This document shows, in pieces, positions 1 through 8,308 of a DNA stretch of 64,000 nucleotides. Position 1 is the first letter of the stretch; each line of letters begins with the position of its first letter. The stretch is taken from assembly GCF_002101705.1 (NCBI RefSeq), contig NZ_LQPC01000065.1:62001-126000 (forward strand), in the 5' to 3' direction. The stretch comes from Mycolicibacterium iranicum (GTDB taxonomy: Bacteria > Actinomycetota > Actinomycetes > Mycobacteriales > Mycobacteriaceae). Made by a program: the position numbers and the translations under genes. Below the pieces are notes generated by a model. It was not told where the DNA came from. It saw only the letters and a list, made by a program, of their open reading frames with translations, and ran no database searches.

Positions 1-370
1 CCATGCCGGGCAGGTAATGGCGGATGAGCCGGGCGGCGGCGAGCACGTTGACCTCGAAGTAGGTGCGCCACTGCTCGTCGGTGATCTCGCGGGCCGGCAC
101 CGCACCGAAAATGCCGAGGTTGTTGACCAGAACGTCGACGTGCGGCAGCTCGCCGAACAGCGTCTCCGCACCATCGGCACTCGCCACGTCGGCGGCCACA
201 CCGACAGCGTCCCCGCCGATCTTCGCAACCGCCTCGTCGACGCGGTCGCGGCTGCGGCCGTTGACCACCACGCGGGCGCCGGTGGATGCGAGTCCCTGCG
301 CGATCGCCAGGCCGATGCCTTGCGTGGAGCCCGTGACGAGAGCGGTCTTTCCGGTCAGATCGATGTTCAC
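1..370 (-). CDS. short-chain dehydrogenase/reductase, C-terminus beyond window
   Basis: N-terminal 123 residues of a classical SDR, read from a GTG at 370. The Rossmann motif TGSTQGIG (about residues 13-20) binds NAD(P)H, and VNNLGIF (about 87-93) is the NNAG-like motif that stabilises the central sheet. The Ser-Tyr-Lys catalytic residues would lie outside the window. The reaction is presumably oxidation or reduction of an alcohol/ketone; the substrate cannot be told. It runs in the same direction as the acyl-CoA ligase at 476-2173, whose stop is 105 bases upstream, so the two may be co-transcribed. Confidence 0.85.
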   Translation of the reverse strand, partial: MNIDLTGKTALVTGSTQGIGLAIAQGLASTGARVVVNGRSRDRVDEAVAKIGGDAVGVAADVASADGAETLFGELPHVDVLVNNLGIFGAVPAREITDEQWRTYFEVNVLAAARLIRHYLPGM

Positions 371-475
371 AGGTGAGAACTACCACCGCGAGACGTTCGA
401 TATTCCCGCGACGAGCGTGCGCGAAATGCCAGACCTGCGCGGCGCGTCGCCGAGCAGACGCGCGCGCTCGCGGTG

Positions 476-2173
476 CTAATCCGTCGGGAGGTCCATCTCG
501 CGCAGCTCGCGCTTGAGGATCTTGCCCGTGGGGTTGCGGGGCAGTTCGTCGAGGAAGATCACCTCGCGCGGCACCTTGTAGCGGGCGAGGTTGTCGCGCA
601 CATAGGCCTTGATCGCGTCCTCGTCGATGGACGCGCCCTCGACTTTGACCACGAAGCAGCGCAGCCGGTGACCCCACTCCTTGTCCTCGACGCCCAGCGC
701 CGTGGCCTCGACGACCTCGGGATGGCCGCTGACAAGGTCCTCGATCTCAGCGGGGAAGACGTTCTCGCCGCCGGAGACGATCATCTCGTCGTCACGGCCA
801 CTGACATAGAGCAGATCGTTCTCATCGAAGTAGCCGACATCGCCGGAAGAGAGCAGGCCGTCGATGATCTGCTTGCCGCCACCGCCGGTGTAGCCCTCGA
901 ACGGGAAGAAGTTGCCGACGAAGATGCGGCCGACCTGACCTTTGGGCACGTCGTTGCCGTTGTCGTCGAGGATCCTGACCTTCATTCCCTTGACGACGGG
1001 CCCGACGGTGGCCGGATTGATCGAAAGATGTTGCGGCCCAGCGATAGTCGCGAAGGCCACCTCTGTGGAGCCGTACAGGTTGTAGACGACCGGGCCGAGT
1101 TCCTTCAGCGCTCTGGTGGCCAGCTCGGCGCCGAGCTGGCTGCCCGAGACGAAGACGATGCGCAGCGACGACAGGTTGGGCTTGGGGGACGTCTTGTCGA
1201 GCTCGTCGAGCATCCGTGACAGCATCACCGGCACGACGACGATGGCGGTGGCCTCGTGCTTCTCGATGTCGGCCAACACCGTGGCCGGCTTGAACCGCCT
1301 GCGCAGCACCAGCGTCGAGCCCAGCATCATCGCGATGGTGCCGTGCAGGAACCCGAGCGCATGGAACATCGGTGCGGGCAGCGACGTCACCTCACCGGAC
1401 TTGAACGGAACCGACGACAGCACCCCACCGATCGGTGCCAATGACGGCGGGGCACTGCGGTTGGCGCCCTTGGGGGTTCCGGTGGTGCCACTGGTCAGGA
1501 TGATGATCGACGAATGCTTCGTCGCCTTCGGCGGCGGCATGGCGCTGGTGCGGGCGATGAGTTCTTCGAGGGTTTCGTCGGTGCTTCCCGACGGCTCCTC
1601 CTTGTCCGGGTTGACGCCGAGCGCGCGCAGCTTGCCCAGTTGGGGATCGGCCTGGGCGACGGCGGCGGTGTACTCGTCGTCGTAGATGATCAGCTCGGCG
1701 CCCTCCCGCTCGGACACCTCTTTGATCTGGGGGCCGGAGAACTCGCTGTTGAGCAGGATGATGCGGGCGCCGATCTTGGCCGTGGCGTAGACCGACACCA
1801 GGAACCACCGGTGGTTGCGAGCGAGGATCGCGACACCGTCGCCGCCCTTGACGCCCTTGGCCAGCAGTCCATTGGCCACCGCATTGACCGCGTCGTCGAG
1901 TTCTTTGAACGTGAACTCGCCGAAGTCATCGATGACGGCGTTGCGGTTCGGGTAGCGACGCGCGTTGAGGGCCGGGATCATCCCGATCTCACCCCAGCGC
2001 CGCATGTCGGCGACGAACGCGGCGATGTCTTGCGGCGGCTCCAGTTTCAGCGCACCCGCCTCGAACATCTTGCGGGCGTAATGCAGCTCAGCCGAACCGC
2101 GCTCGAGGTATTTCCCGAGCGACTGACCGACGGTAGTGAGCGCCTGCAACGGAAGATCGCTGAGCTTGGACAT
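476..2173 (-). CDS. fadD2: long-chain fatty-acid--CoA ligase, FadD2-like
   Basis: 565-residue adenylate-forming enzyme that activates a fatty acid with ATP and joins it to CoA. The P-loop-like AMP-binding motif TSGTTGTPKG lies near residues 227-236, YGSTE (the A5-type motif) near 369, SGDVGYFDE and YVSGRDDEMIVSGGENV in the hinge region, and the C-terminal lysine motif NPTGKILKREL near the end. The N-terminal part (LPLQALTTVGQSLGKY) and overall sequence resemble what I recall of M. tuberculosis FadD2 (Rv0270), and its divergent neighbour is a LigD-type polymerase, as Rv0269c is in that genome; this synteny is why I use the symbol. The starts of the two genes are 55 bases apart, so they share a very short promoter region. 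Confidence 0.85.
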   Translation of the reverse strand: MSKLSDLPLQALTTVGQSLGKYLERGSAELHYARKMFEAGALKLEPPQDIAAFVADMRRWGEIGMIPALNARRYPNRNAVIDDFGEFTFKELDDAVNAVANGLLAKGVKGGDGVAILARNHRWFLVSVYATAKIGARIILLNSEFSGPQIKEVSEREGAELIIYDDEYTAAVAQADPQLGKLRALGVNPDKEEPSGSTDETLEELIARTSAMPPPKATKHSSIIILTSGTTGTPKGANRSAPPSLAPIGGVLSSVPFKSGEVTSLPAPMFHALGFLHGTIAMMLGSTLVLRRRFKPATVLADIEKHEATAIVVVPVMLSRMLDELDKTSPKPNLSSLRIVFVSGSQLGAELATRALKELGPVVYNLYGSTEVAFATIAGPQHLSINPATVGPVVKGMKVRILDDNGNDVPKGQVGRIFVGNFFPFEGYTGGGGKQIIDGLLSSGDVGYFDENDLLYVSGRDDEMIVSGGENVFPAEIEDLVSGHPEVVEATALGVEDKEWGHRLRCFVVKVEGASIDEDAIKAYVRDNLARYKVPREVIFLDELPRNPTGKILKRELREMDLPTD

Positions 2174-2228
2174 GCGTCAACCTTATGTGACGGCGGTCGC
2201 AGTCCGGCTTGGAACCTACGATGAGGAA

Positions 2229-3467
2229 ATGCCCGCTCACGAGAATTTCGAGATCGGCGGGCAGCTGGTGCCCATCACCAATCCCGGCAAGGTGGTGTTC
2301 GGGGATCTCGGGCTGACCAAGCTGGATTTGATGCATTACTACGCCGCGGTCGCCGACGGAGCGCTGCGCGGCGTGCAGGACCGACCGATGATCCTCAAAC
2401 GGTTCGTCAAGGGCATCGGCGAGGAGGCCGTCTTCCAGAAGCGCGCCCCGGAGAAGCGCCCGGATTTCGTCGATGTGGCGGAGTTGAAGTACGCGCGAGG
2501 CACGTCGGCCAAGGAGGCGGTCCTGCACAACCCCGCCGGCCTGATCTGGGCGGTGAACCTCGGTTGCGTCGACCTCAACCCGCATCCTGTGCGCGCCGAC
2601 GACCTCGACCACCCCGACGAGCTCCGCGTCGATCTCGACCCGATGCCCGGGGTGGGGTGGCGGCAGATCCTCGACGTCGCGTTCGTCGCGCGTGAAGTGC
2701 TCGAAGAGCATGGGCTGGTGGCCTGGCCCAAGACCTCCGGGTCGCGCGGCTTCCACATCTATGCGCGCATCCATCGGCGGTGGCCGTTCAAACAGGTCCG
2801 GCTGGCGGCCGAGACGGTCGCGCGCGAGGTGGAACGTCGGGCCCCCGAGTCGGCCACGGCGCGGTGGTGGAAGGAGGAACGGCACGGCGTCTTCGTCGAC
2901 TTCAACCAGAACGCCAAGGACCGCACGGTCGCGTCGGCCTATTCGGTGCGCGCCACCCCTGACGCGAGGGTGTCGACGCCACTGTTCTGGGACGAGGTCG
3001 CCGAATGCAAGCCCGAGGCGTTCACTGTCGCGACCGTGCCGCAGCGGTTCGCCGACCACGGTGATCCGTGGGAAGGCATGGACGACACCGCGGGCGGTCT
3101 GGAGTCCCTTCTCGACCTCGCGGAGAGTCTCGGCCCCGCCGAGAAAGCGCCCAAGGGCGCCAACCGATCTGTCGACGGGCGCCGCGCATCGGTGATGCCA
3201 CTCATCGAGATCGCGCGGACGAAGACCAAGGACGAGGCGCTGACCGCGTTGACTCAGTGGCGCGAGAAGTATCCGTCGGCGTCCGAAAACCTGGAGCCCG
3301 CAGACGTTCTCATGGACGGTATGCGAGGACCGAGCTCGATCTGGTACCGGATCAGGATCAACCTGCAGCATGTCGCCGAGGAGCACCGTCCGCCCCAGGA
3401 GGAGCTTCTCGCCGACTACAACCCGTGGGTCGGTTATTCGGGTGCCCAACAGCTTCGCCGGGACTAA
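2229..3467 (+). CDS. LigD-type (archaeo-eukaryotic primase-like) DNA polymerase
   Basis: About 412 residues. It matches the stand-alone polymerase domain of the mycobacterial LigD family, which incorporates nucleotides or ribonucleotides during gap filling and double-strand-break repair. Metal-binding acidic residues are visible in RVDLDPMPG (D-x-D), followed by the conserved SGSRGFHIY, FVDFNQNAKDRTVASAYS and TPLFWDEV blocks typical of this family. No ligase or phosphoesterase domain is present. The C-terminal extension (YPSASENLEPADVLMDG onwards) is longer than a minimal LigD-Pol domain. I chose ATG 2229 because residues before it show no similarity to the family; an upstream ATG at 2172 would overlap the fadD2 start. 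Position next to fadD2 matches Rv0269c of M. tuberculosis (from memory). Confidence 0.88.
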   Translation: MPAHENFEIGGQLVPITNPGKVVFGDLGLTKLDLMHYYAAVADGALRGVQDRPMILKRFVKGIGEEAVFQKRAPEKRPDFVDVAELKYARGTSAKEAVLHNPAGLIWAVNLGCVDLNPHPVRADDLDHPDELRVDLDPMPGVGWRQILDVAFVAREVLEEHGLVAWPKTSGSRGFHIYARIHRRWPFKQVRLAAETVAREVERRAPESATARWWKEERHGVFVDFNQNAKDRTVASAYSVRATPDARVSTPLFWDEVAECKPEAFTVATVPQRFADHGDPWEGMDDTAGGLESLLDLAESLGPAEKAPKGANRSVDGRRASVMPLIEIARTKTKDEALTALTQWREKYPSASENLEPADVLMDGMRGPSSIWYRIRINLQHVAEEHRPPQEELLADYNPWVGYSGAQQLRRD

Positions 3468-3560
3468 GTTACCGACGAGTTTGCTACACGAGCCGTCTCA
3501 GGTTCTTACCGAACAATTAGTCGTTACTGCCAGCGGCCTTAAATTGCCTCACTACCTTGA

Positions 3561-3593
3561 TGGTTGTGTCGCTCACCAACGAGCCCACAACCA
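3561..3593 (+). promoter_or_regulatory. inverted repeat in the leader of the STAS gene
   Basis: TGGTTGTG (3561-3568) and CACAACCA (3586-3593) are perfect 8-base complements separated by 17 bases, ending 21 bases before the ATG of the STAS gene and 8 bases before its Shine-Dalgarno. It could be an mRNA hairpin near the ribosome site or an operator. Only the symmetry is seen; no regulator is implied. Confidence 0.4.
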
Positions 3594-3614
3594 ACGAGAT
3601 CGGGGGAGGCTGCG

Positions 3615-4022
3615 ATGTACGGCAATCCGACGTTTCACTGCGATGGCGCCGACATTCGGGCGCACTGTCGTCAGCTGGCCACCGTCGTCAAGGTCTCCGG
3701 TCATCTCGACGTTCGCAACGTCGAGCGCGCCGGACGCTACATCGACCGCTTCATCCTCCCGGAGAAGCCCTTCGTCCTGGACCTCAGCGATATCGATTCC
3801 TTTAGCGAGGAAGCTATTTCGCTGCTGTTCGTCATCGATGACCTCTGCACCGCCGCCGGCGAAGAGTGGTCCATGATCGCCAGCCGGGCGGTCGAGGAGA
3901 CCCTCGATGCCGCCGGGATCGATTTCCCGGCGACCGGCTCGGTCCCCGAAGCGCTCAACCATTTCGCCGATGCGATGGTCGCGCGCCGCCAGTTGCTCCC
4001 CCTGCTCACCAAGACTGCTTAA
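3615..4022 (+). CDS. STAS-domain protein (anti-sigma-factor-antagonist-like)
   Basis: 135 residues; start ATG 3615 chosen because GGGGGAGG (3602-3609) precedes it at ideal distance. The whole protein is one STAS domain: VVKVSGHLDVRN is the first strand/loop and FVLDLSDIDSFSEEAISLLF the strand-helix that carries the phospho-serine in SpoIIAA-type anti-anti-sigma factors. At that place the usual D-S-S-G reads S-E-E-A (residues 64-67), so the regulatory serine is replaced by glutamate. The protein may therefore be permanently in a 'phosphorylated-like' state or have a different role. No anti-sigma kinase gene lies nearby. Family assignment is by pattern; the partner is unknown. Confidence 0.75.
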   Translation: MYGNPTFHCDGADIRAHCRQLATVVKVSGHLDVRNVERAGRYIDRFILPEKPFVLDLSDIDSFSEEAISLLFVIDDLCTAAGEEWSMIASRAVEETLDAAGIDFPATGSVPEALNHFADAMVARRQLLPLLTKTA

Positions 4023-4158
4023 GGATCACTGTGTTACTTGATGTTCGGTGGCTCCGGTTCCTCCTTCAACGTCGCCATAGGGCGCATGACGAGCGTCTCG
4101 CGCTGACTGCTCGCTGATCCGCTGTCGGCGGAGCTGCGCACTGATTTAGTGTGCAGCT

Positions 4159-5349
4159 ATGGGCACTGATGCCGACCGGGTAGCCGAAGCCGCGCGACAA
4201 GTCGTCGCCGAGCACGACCCGAAGTCTGTTCCGATACCGCAATTTCTTGGGGCCTGTTTCGACGCGGGCCTGTCGTGGGTGCATTTCCCCGAAGGATTCG
4301 GGGGCCTCGGCGTGTCCCGCGGCCTGCAGGCTGTCGCTGATCGCATCCTGCAGGGCGCGGGAGGACCCGTGCCGCTGGGATTGAACCCGATGGGCTACGG
4401 CATGGCCGCCCCCACGGTGCGGGAACACGCCCAGACCGACGAGATCCGCAAGCGGCTGCTCCGTCCGCTGGCGACGACCGAGGACATCTGGTGTCAGCTG
4501 TTCTCCGAGCCTGGTGCCGGCTCCGACCTTGCCGGTCTGGCGACGACGGCGGTCCTCGACGGAGACACCTGGATCGTCAACGGCCAGAAGGTGTGGACCA
4601 GCCTCGCGCACCGGGCCAAGTGGGGACTGCTACTCGCGCGCACCGATCCGAACATGCCCAAGCACAAAGGGCTGACGTATTTCGTCATCGACATGCACGG
4701 CGAGGGTGTCCAAACCCGCCCGCTGCGGCAGATGACCGGGCACGCCGAGTTCAACGAGGTCTACATGACCGACGCCCGCATTCCGGACGCGTTCCGACTC
4801 GGCGCGGTCGGTGACGGCTGGCGAGTGGCGATGACGACGCTGATGAACGAGCGCAGCGCGCTCGGCGGCAGCGGTAACCGGCGCGGCGCGGGCACCATCT
4901 CGGATGCGGTCGCGTTGTGGACGTCGCGCCCGGATCTGCAAACCCCGGTCCTGCGGGATCGGCTGACCAGCCTGTGGCTGCGTAGCGAAGCGCAACGGCT
5001 GACCTCGGAACGGTCCAGGGCGGCGGCCACGGTCGGCGGTCCCGGTCCGGAAGGCTCGATCGGCAAGCTCGTCGGCGCCGAACTGAACCAGCACATCTAC
5101 GAGTTCTGCATGGATCTGCTCGGACCCGAGGGGATCCTGTACGACGGTTACTCGATGGATGGGCAGGACGGCGACGGGGGCGACTGGCGAGGCCCGATTC
5201 AGCAGCGGTTCCTGCGCAGCCGGGCCAACACCATCGAGGGCGGCACCTCCGAGGTGATGCGCAACATCCTCGCCGAGCGGGTGCTCGGCCTACCGGGAGA
5301 CCTGCGGGCCGACGCGGGGATGCCGTGGAAGGAGATCCCGCGTGGCTGA
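4159..5349 (+). CDS. acyl-CoA dehydrogenase, first of a tandem pair
   Basis: 396-residue FAD-dependent acyl-CoA dehydrogenase that would introduce an alpha-beta double bond into an acyl-CoA thioester. Signature blocks: QLFSEPGAGSDLA (about 113-125, substrate/FAD contact), VNGQKVWTS (about 140-148) and the C-terminal RSRANTIEGGTSEVMRNILAERVLG, where NTIEGGT contacts FAD. The catalytic glutamate cannot be placed with certainty from sequence alone. The next gene starts 8 bases before this one ends, so the two products very probably form a heteromeric enzyme of the alpha2-beta2 type seen for steroid and side-chain degrading FadE pairs in mycobacteria; the substrate is unknown. Confidence 0.9.
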   Translation: MGTDADRVAEAARQVVAEHDPKSVPIPQFLGACFDAGLSWVHFPEGFGGLGVSRGLQAVADRILQGAGGPVPLGLNPMGYGMAAPTVREHAQTDEIRKRLLRPLATTEDIWCQLFSEPGAGSDLAGLATTAVLDGDTWIVNGQKVWTSLAHRAKWGLLLARTDPNMPKHKGLTYFVIDMHGEGVQTRPLRQMTGHAEFNEVYMTDARIPDAFRLGAVGDGWRVAMTTLMNERSALGGSGNRRGAGTISDAVALWTSRPDLQTPVLRDRLTSLWLRSEAQRLTSERSRAAATVGGPGPEGSIGKLVGAELNQHIYEFCMDLLGPEGILYDGYSMDGQDGDGGDWRGPIQQRFLRSRANTIEGGTSEVMRNILAERVLGLPGDLRADAGMPWKEIPRG

Positions 5350-5391
5350 GGAGCTTGCGGATCAGCCCAAGGGCGTGGCTGAGGAGCTTGC
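5342..5391 (+). repeat. two copies of a 17-base direct repeat at a gene start
   Basis: GTGGCTGAGGAGCTTGC is present at 5342-5358 and again, without change, at 5375-5391, a spacing of 33 bases (11 codons). Both copies begin with an in-frame GTG of the second acyl-CoA dehydrogenase, so the duplication creates two alternative start codons. Confidence 0.9.
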
Positions 5392-6550
5392 AGGTACCGA
5401 GTTCGTGTTCAGCGAGGAGCAGGGCCAGCTGCGCGCCGCAGTGCGTAAGTTCTGCGCCGACCACGTCGACGAGAGCGCCGTCCGCGGCTGGATGGCCTCG
5501 GACCCGCCGTTCGACGCGGCGGTGTGGGCACGGCTGGGCACCGAGCTCGGCGTGCTGGGCATGGCCGTCCCGGAAGCCGAGGGCGGCGCCGGCGGTTCGC
5601 TGGTCGATCAGGCGGTCGCCGTCGAGCAGCTCGGTGCGGCGCTGGCCTGCGGTCCGCTGTTCGGCACGGTGTATCTCGCTATTCCGGCGTTGGTCGCGGC
5701 GTCGGGTGCGAGTGACCTGCTCGGGCCGCTGGTCGAGGGCACGCGTACCGCGGCGTTCGCCGTCGCCGACGACGCGGGCGCGTTCGATCCCGCGTCCGTC
5801 GCCGTCGAGGCCGTGCGTGCCGACGATGGCTGGGCACTGTCCGGACGGGTCGAGCGCGTCGTCGACGCGGGCGCGGCGGACGTCCTTCTCGTCGCCGCCA
5901 ACTCCGCCGACGGCGTCGGCCTCTACGCCGTCGAATCGAATAGCGTTGGTGTGCAACGCATCCCGCTGACAACCCTCGACCTGACGCGACCTCAGGCCAC
6001 TGTCGAGCTGTCGGATGCCCCGGCGCAGCTGGTCGCCGGTTCCGAGGAAGCCGAACGCGTCATCTCGCACGCGTTGCACGTCGGCGGTGCGCTGCTCGCC
6101 GTGGAGCAGGTCGGTGCGGCTCAGCATCTGCTCGACCTGTCGGTGGAGTACGCGAAGAACCGGCTGCAGTTCGGCAGGCCGATCGGATCGTTCCAGGCCG
6201 TCAAACACCGGCTCGCCGACGACCTCGTCGCCCTCGAACACGCGCGCTCGACCGCGTTCCACGCAGTATGGGCGCTCACGGACGGGTCCGATGATCCTGC
6301 ACTCGCCGTGAGCATCGCTCAGGCGACCTGCTCGGCGGCGTTCGTTCGGGTTGCGACCGACGCCATTCAGGTCCACGGTGGTATCGGGTTCACCTGGGAG
6401 CATCAGGCCCATCTGTATTACAAGCGGGCCTACACCGACGCCGCACTGCTCGGCAGTGCCGAACAGCACCGGGCCCGGGTGGCCGAGTTCGTTCTCGACG
6501 TGGCGCCGGAACGCGACGCACCCCGGGTCGCCACCGGTATGCCGAGCTGA
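5342..6550 (+). CDS. acyl-CoA dehydrogenase, second of a tandem pair
   Basis: 402 residues, overlapping the preceding dehydrogenase by 8 bases. GTG 5342 is preceded by AAGGAG (5329-5334). A 17-base sequence encoding MAEELA occurs twice, at 5342 and 5375, so the first eleven codons look like a small in-frame duplication; the second GTG could also start translation. Core blocks include FSEEQGQLRAAVRKF, the flavin/substrate loop region RLQFGRPIGSFQAVKHRLAD (about 277-296) and VHGGIGFTWEHQAHLYYKRA near the C-terminus, typical of the partner subunit in paired FadE enzymes. The protein lacks the NTIEGGT-type segment that its partner has, which fits division of labour inside one heteromeric complex. 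Confidence 0.9.
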   Translation: MAEELADQPKGVAEELAGTEFVFSEEQGQLRAAVRKFCADHVDESAVRGWMASDPPFDAAVWARLGTELGVLGMAVPEAEGGAGGSLVDQAVAVEQLGAALACGPLFGTVYLAIPALVAASGASDLLGPLVEGTRTAAFAVADDAGAFDPASVAVEAVRADDGWALSGRVERVVDAGAADVLLVAANSADGVGLYAVESNSVGVQRIPLTTLDLTRPQATVELSDAPAQLVAGSEEAERVISHALHVGGALLAVEQVGAAQHLLDLSVEYAKNRLQFGRPIGSFQAVKHRLADDLVALEHARSTAFHAVWALTDGSDDPALAVSIAQATCSAAFVRVATDAIQVHGGIGFTWEHQAHLYYKRAYTDAALLGSAEQHRARVAEFVLDVAPERDAPRVATGMPS

Positions 6551-6562
6551 GAGGGGAAGCAC

Positions 6563-6820
6563 ATGTTCCGTGAACTGAGGTCTCGAGCCGTCCGGCGGTA
6601 TGTCGGTGCGGCAGTGATCGCCGTCGCGGCAGGCGCGGCGCCGCTGGCGGCGAGTGCCCTGACGGCGCCGGCCATCTCGAACGCGCAGTGCCCGCCGGGA
6701 CAGACCGGCGTCATCTACGGCTGCTCGCCGTTCTGCGTGCCCGGCAAGTTCCTCGACACCCAGACCGGTCTGTGCATGCCGGTGGCGCCGCCGCCTCCCG
6801 CTCCGACGTCGCAGTACTAG
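6563..6820 (+). CDS. small secreted cysteine-containing protein
   Basis: 85 residues, ATG after GAGGGGAAG. Basic N-terminus RSRAVRRY, then a hydrophobic alanine-rich stretch (about 15-36) and a likely signal-peptidase site near ALTAPAISNAQ. The mature part is short, with four cysteines (CPPGQTGVIYGCSPFC and GLCMP) and a Pro-rich tail. I recognise the pattern from mycobacterial proteins of unknown function; the cysteines probably form two disulfides outside the cytoplasm. It lies 12 bases after the acyl-CoA dehydrogenase pair and 7 bases before the permease, so transcription is likely shared, but no functional link is evident. Confidence 0.75.
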   Translation: MFRELRSRAVRRYVGAAVIAVAAGAAPLAASALTAPAISNAQCPPGQTGVIYGCSPFCVPGKFLDTQTGLCMPVAPPPPAPTSQY

Positions 6821-6827
6821 GACTTCT

Positions 6828-8234
6828 GTGAACCCAGTGGACCGTTTCTTCGAAATCACGGCCCGCCAGTCGACGCTGGGCACCGAAATCCGCGGCGGCG
6901 TGGTCACGTTCATCGCGATGGCCTACATCATCGTGCTGAACCCGATCATCCTGTCGGGCTCGGCCGACGTCGACGGCGCCAAGCTGGACTTCGCGCAGGT
7001 GTCGGCGACAACGTCGCTGGCCGCCGGCGTCATGACGATCCTGTTCGGTCTGGTGGCCCGCCTGCCCTTCGCCCTCGCGGCGGGTCTCGGTATCAACTCG
7101 TTCCTCGCGACCACCGTGGTCGGGTCCCTCACCTGGGCCGAGGCCATGGGCCTGGTGGTCATCAACGGCCTCATCATCGTGCTCCTCGCCGTGACGGGCT
7201 TGCGCCGCCTCGTCTTCGACGCCGTGCCGATGCAGCTCAAGCTCGCGATCACCGCCGGGATCGGGTTGTTCATCCTGTTCATCGGGCTGGTGGACGCAGG
7301 CTTCATCTCCTCCACGGGTGTGCCGTCGCCGCCGGTCGGTCTCGGCCCCGGCGGCCTCGGTTCGATCAGCACCATCCCGACGGTGGTCTTCGTGTTCACG
7401 CTGCTGCTCACCGGAATCCTGGTGGCCCGAAAAGTGCGCGGCGGCATCCTGATCGGCCTGGTGACCGGCACGGTCGTCGCGGTCGTCATCGAGGCGATCT
7501 GGCATCTCGGGTCTGCTGTCGAGAAGCCCGGCGGGTGGAGCCTGTCCGTGCCCGCGCTGTCCGGATCGCCATTCTCGCTGCCCGATCTGTCGCTCGTGGG
7601 CGAGTTCAGCCTCAACAGCTTCAGCCGCATCGGTGTGCTCGCCGCGGTCATGCTCATCTTCACGTTGGTGTTCGCGAACTTCTTCGACGCCATGGGGACG
7701 ATGACGGGCCTGTCTCGTGAAGCCGGGCTGGCTGACGAGAAGGGCACGTTCCCGAGGCTGCGGTCGGCGCTCGTCGTGGAAGGTGCCGGCGCCGTCGTCG
7801 GCGGTGCCACGTCGTCGTCGTCGAACACGGTCTTCATCGAATCCGGTGCGGGCATCGAGGAGGGCGCGCGTACCGGTCTGGCGAATGTCGTGACGGGCGT
7901 GCTGTTCCTCGCTGCGATGTTCATCGCGCCGCTGGCCTCGATCGTCCCGACGGAAGTCGCGGCCGCGGCGCTGGTCGTCGTCGGCGCCATGATGGTCTCG
8001 CATCTGCGCCACATCGACTTGTCGGAGTTCTCGGTCGCGCTGCCGGTCGTGCTCACCGTGGCGGTGATGCCGTTCAGTTACTCGATCGCCAACGGCATCG
8101 GCGTCGGATTCATCTCCTGGGCGGTGATGCGCACCGCCGCCGGGAAGGCCCGTGAGGTCAGCCCACTGCTGTGGATCGTCGCCGTCGGCTTCGCGGTGTA
8201 CTTCGCGCGCGCGCCGCTGGAATCCCTTCTCTAA
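6828..8234 (+). CDS. NCS2/AzgA-type purine permease
   Basis: 468-residue membrane protein with about 13 hydrophobic segments. It belongs to the AzgA-like branch of nucleobase transporters, which bring hypoxanthine, guanine or adenine into the cell with protons. The signature NFFDAMGTMTGLSREAGL (about 283-300) and the later GATSSSSNTVFIESGAGIEEGARTG (about 325-349) are the conserved half-helix regions that bind the base. Start GTG 6828 follows the secreted protein by 7 bases and no clear Shine-Dalgarno is seen, suggesting translational coupling. The exact substrate cannot be told. A perfect inverted repeat follows immediately after the stop. Confidence 0.9.
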   Translation: MNPVDRFFEITARQSTLGTEIRGGVVTFIAMAYIIVLNPIILSGSADVDGAKLDFAQVSATTSLAAGVMTILFGLVARLPFALAAGLGINSFLATTVVGSLTWAEAMGLVVINGLIIVLLAVTGLRRLVFDAVPMQLKLAITAGIGLFILFIGLVDAGFISSTGVPSPPVGLGPGGLGSISTIPTVVFVFTLLLTGILVARKVRGGILIGLVTGTVVAVVIEAIWHLGSAVEKPGGWSLSVPALSGSPFSLPDLSLVGEFSLNSFSRIGVLAAVMLIFTLVFANFFDAMGTMTGLSREAGLADEKGTFPRLRSALVVEGAGAVVGGATSSSSNTVFIESGAGIEEGARTGLANVVTGVLFLAAMFIAPLASIVPTEVAAAALVVVGAMMVSHLRHIDLSEFSVALPVVLTVAVMPFSYSIANGIGVGFISWAVMRTAAGKAREVSPLLWIVAVGFAVYFARAPLESLL

Positions 8235-8298
8235 CCGCCGAAACTGCATTCCGCGCGGTCTTTCTCACGAAAAGAGCGCATGGAATGCAGTTTCGGCG
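8235..8298. repeat. dispersed perfect inverted repeat, copy 1 (probable bidirectional terminator)
   Basis: CGCCGAAACTGCATTCC (8236-8252) and its exact complement GGAATGCAGTTTCGGCG (8282-8298) flank 29 bases. It sits between two convergent genes, touching the permease stop. The same arms, extended to 24 bases, occur again at 46668-46732. The position fits a terminator for both genes, and the recurrence fits a dispersed palindromic element. Confidence 0.85.
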
Positions 8299-8308
8299 AA
8301 GGGTGGGC

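Noticed and set aside
1116..1685. Long antisense reading frames opposite fadD2 and similar shadows elsewhere
   Set aside because: High GC produces open frames opposite real genes; they lack domain patterns and start sites.
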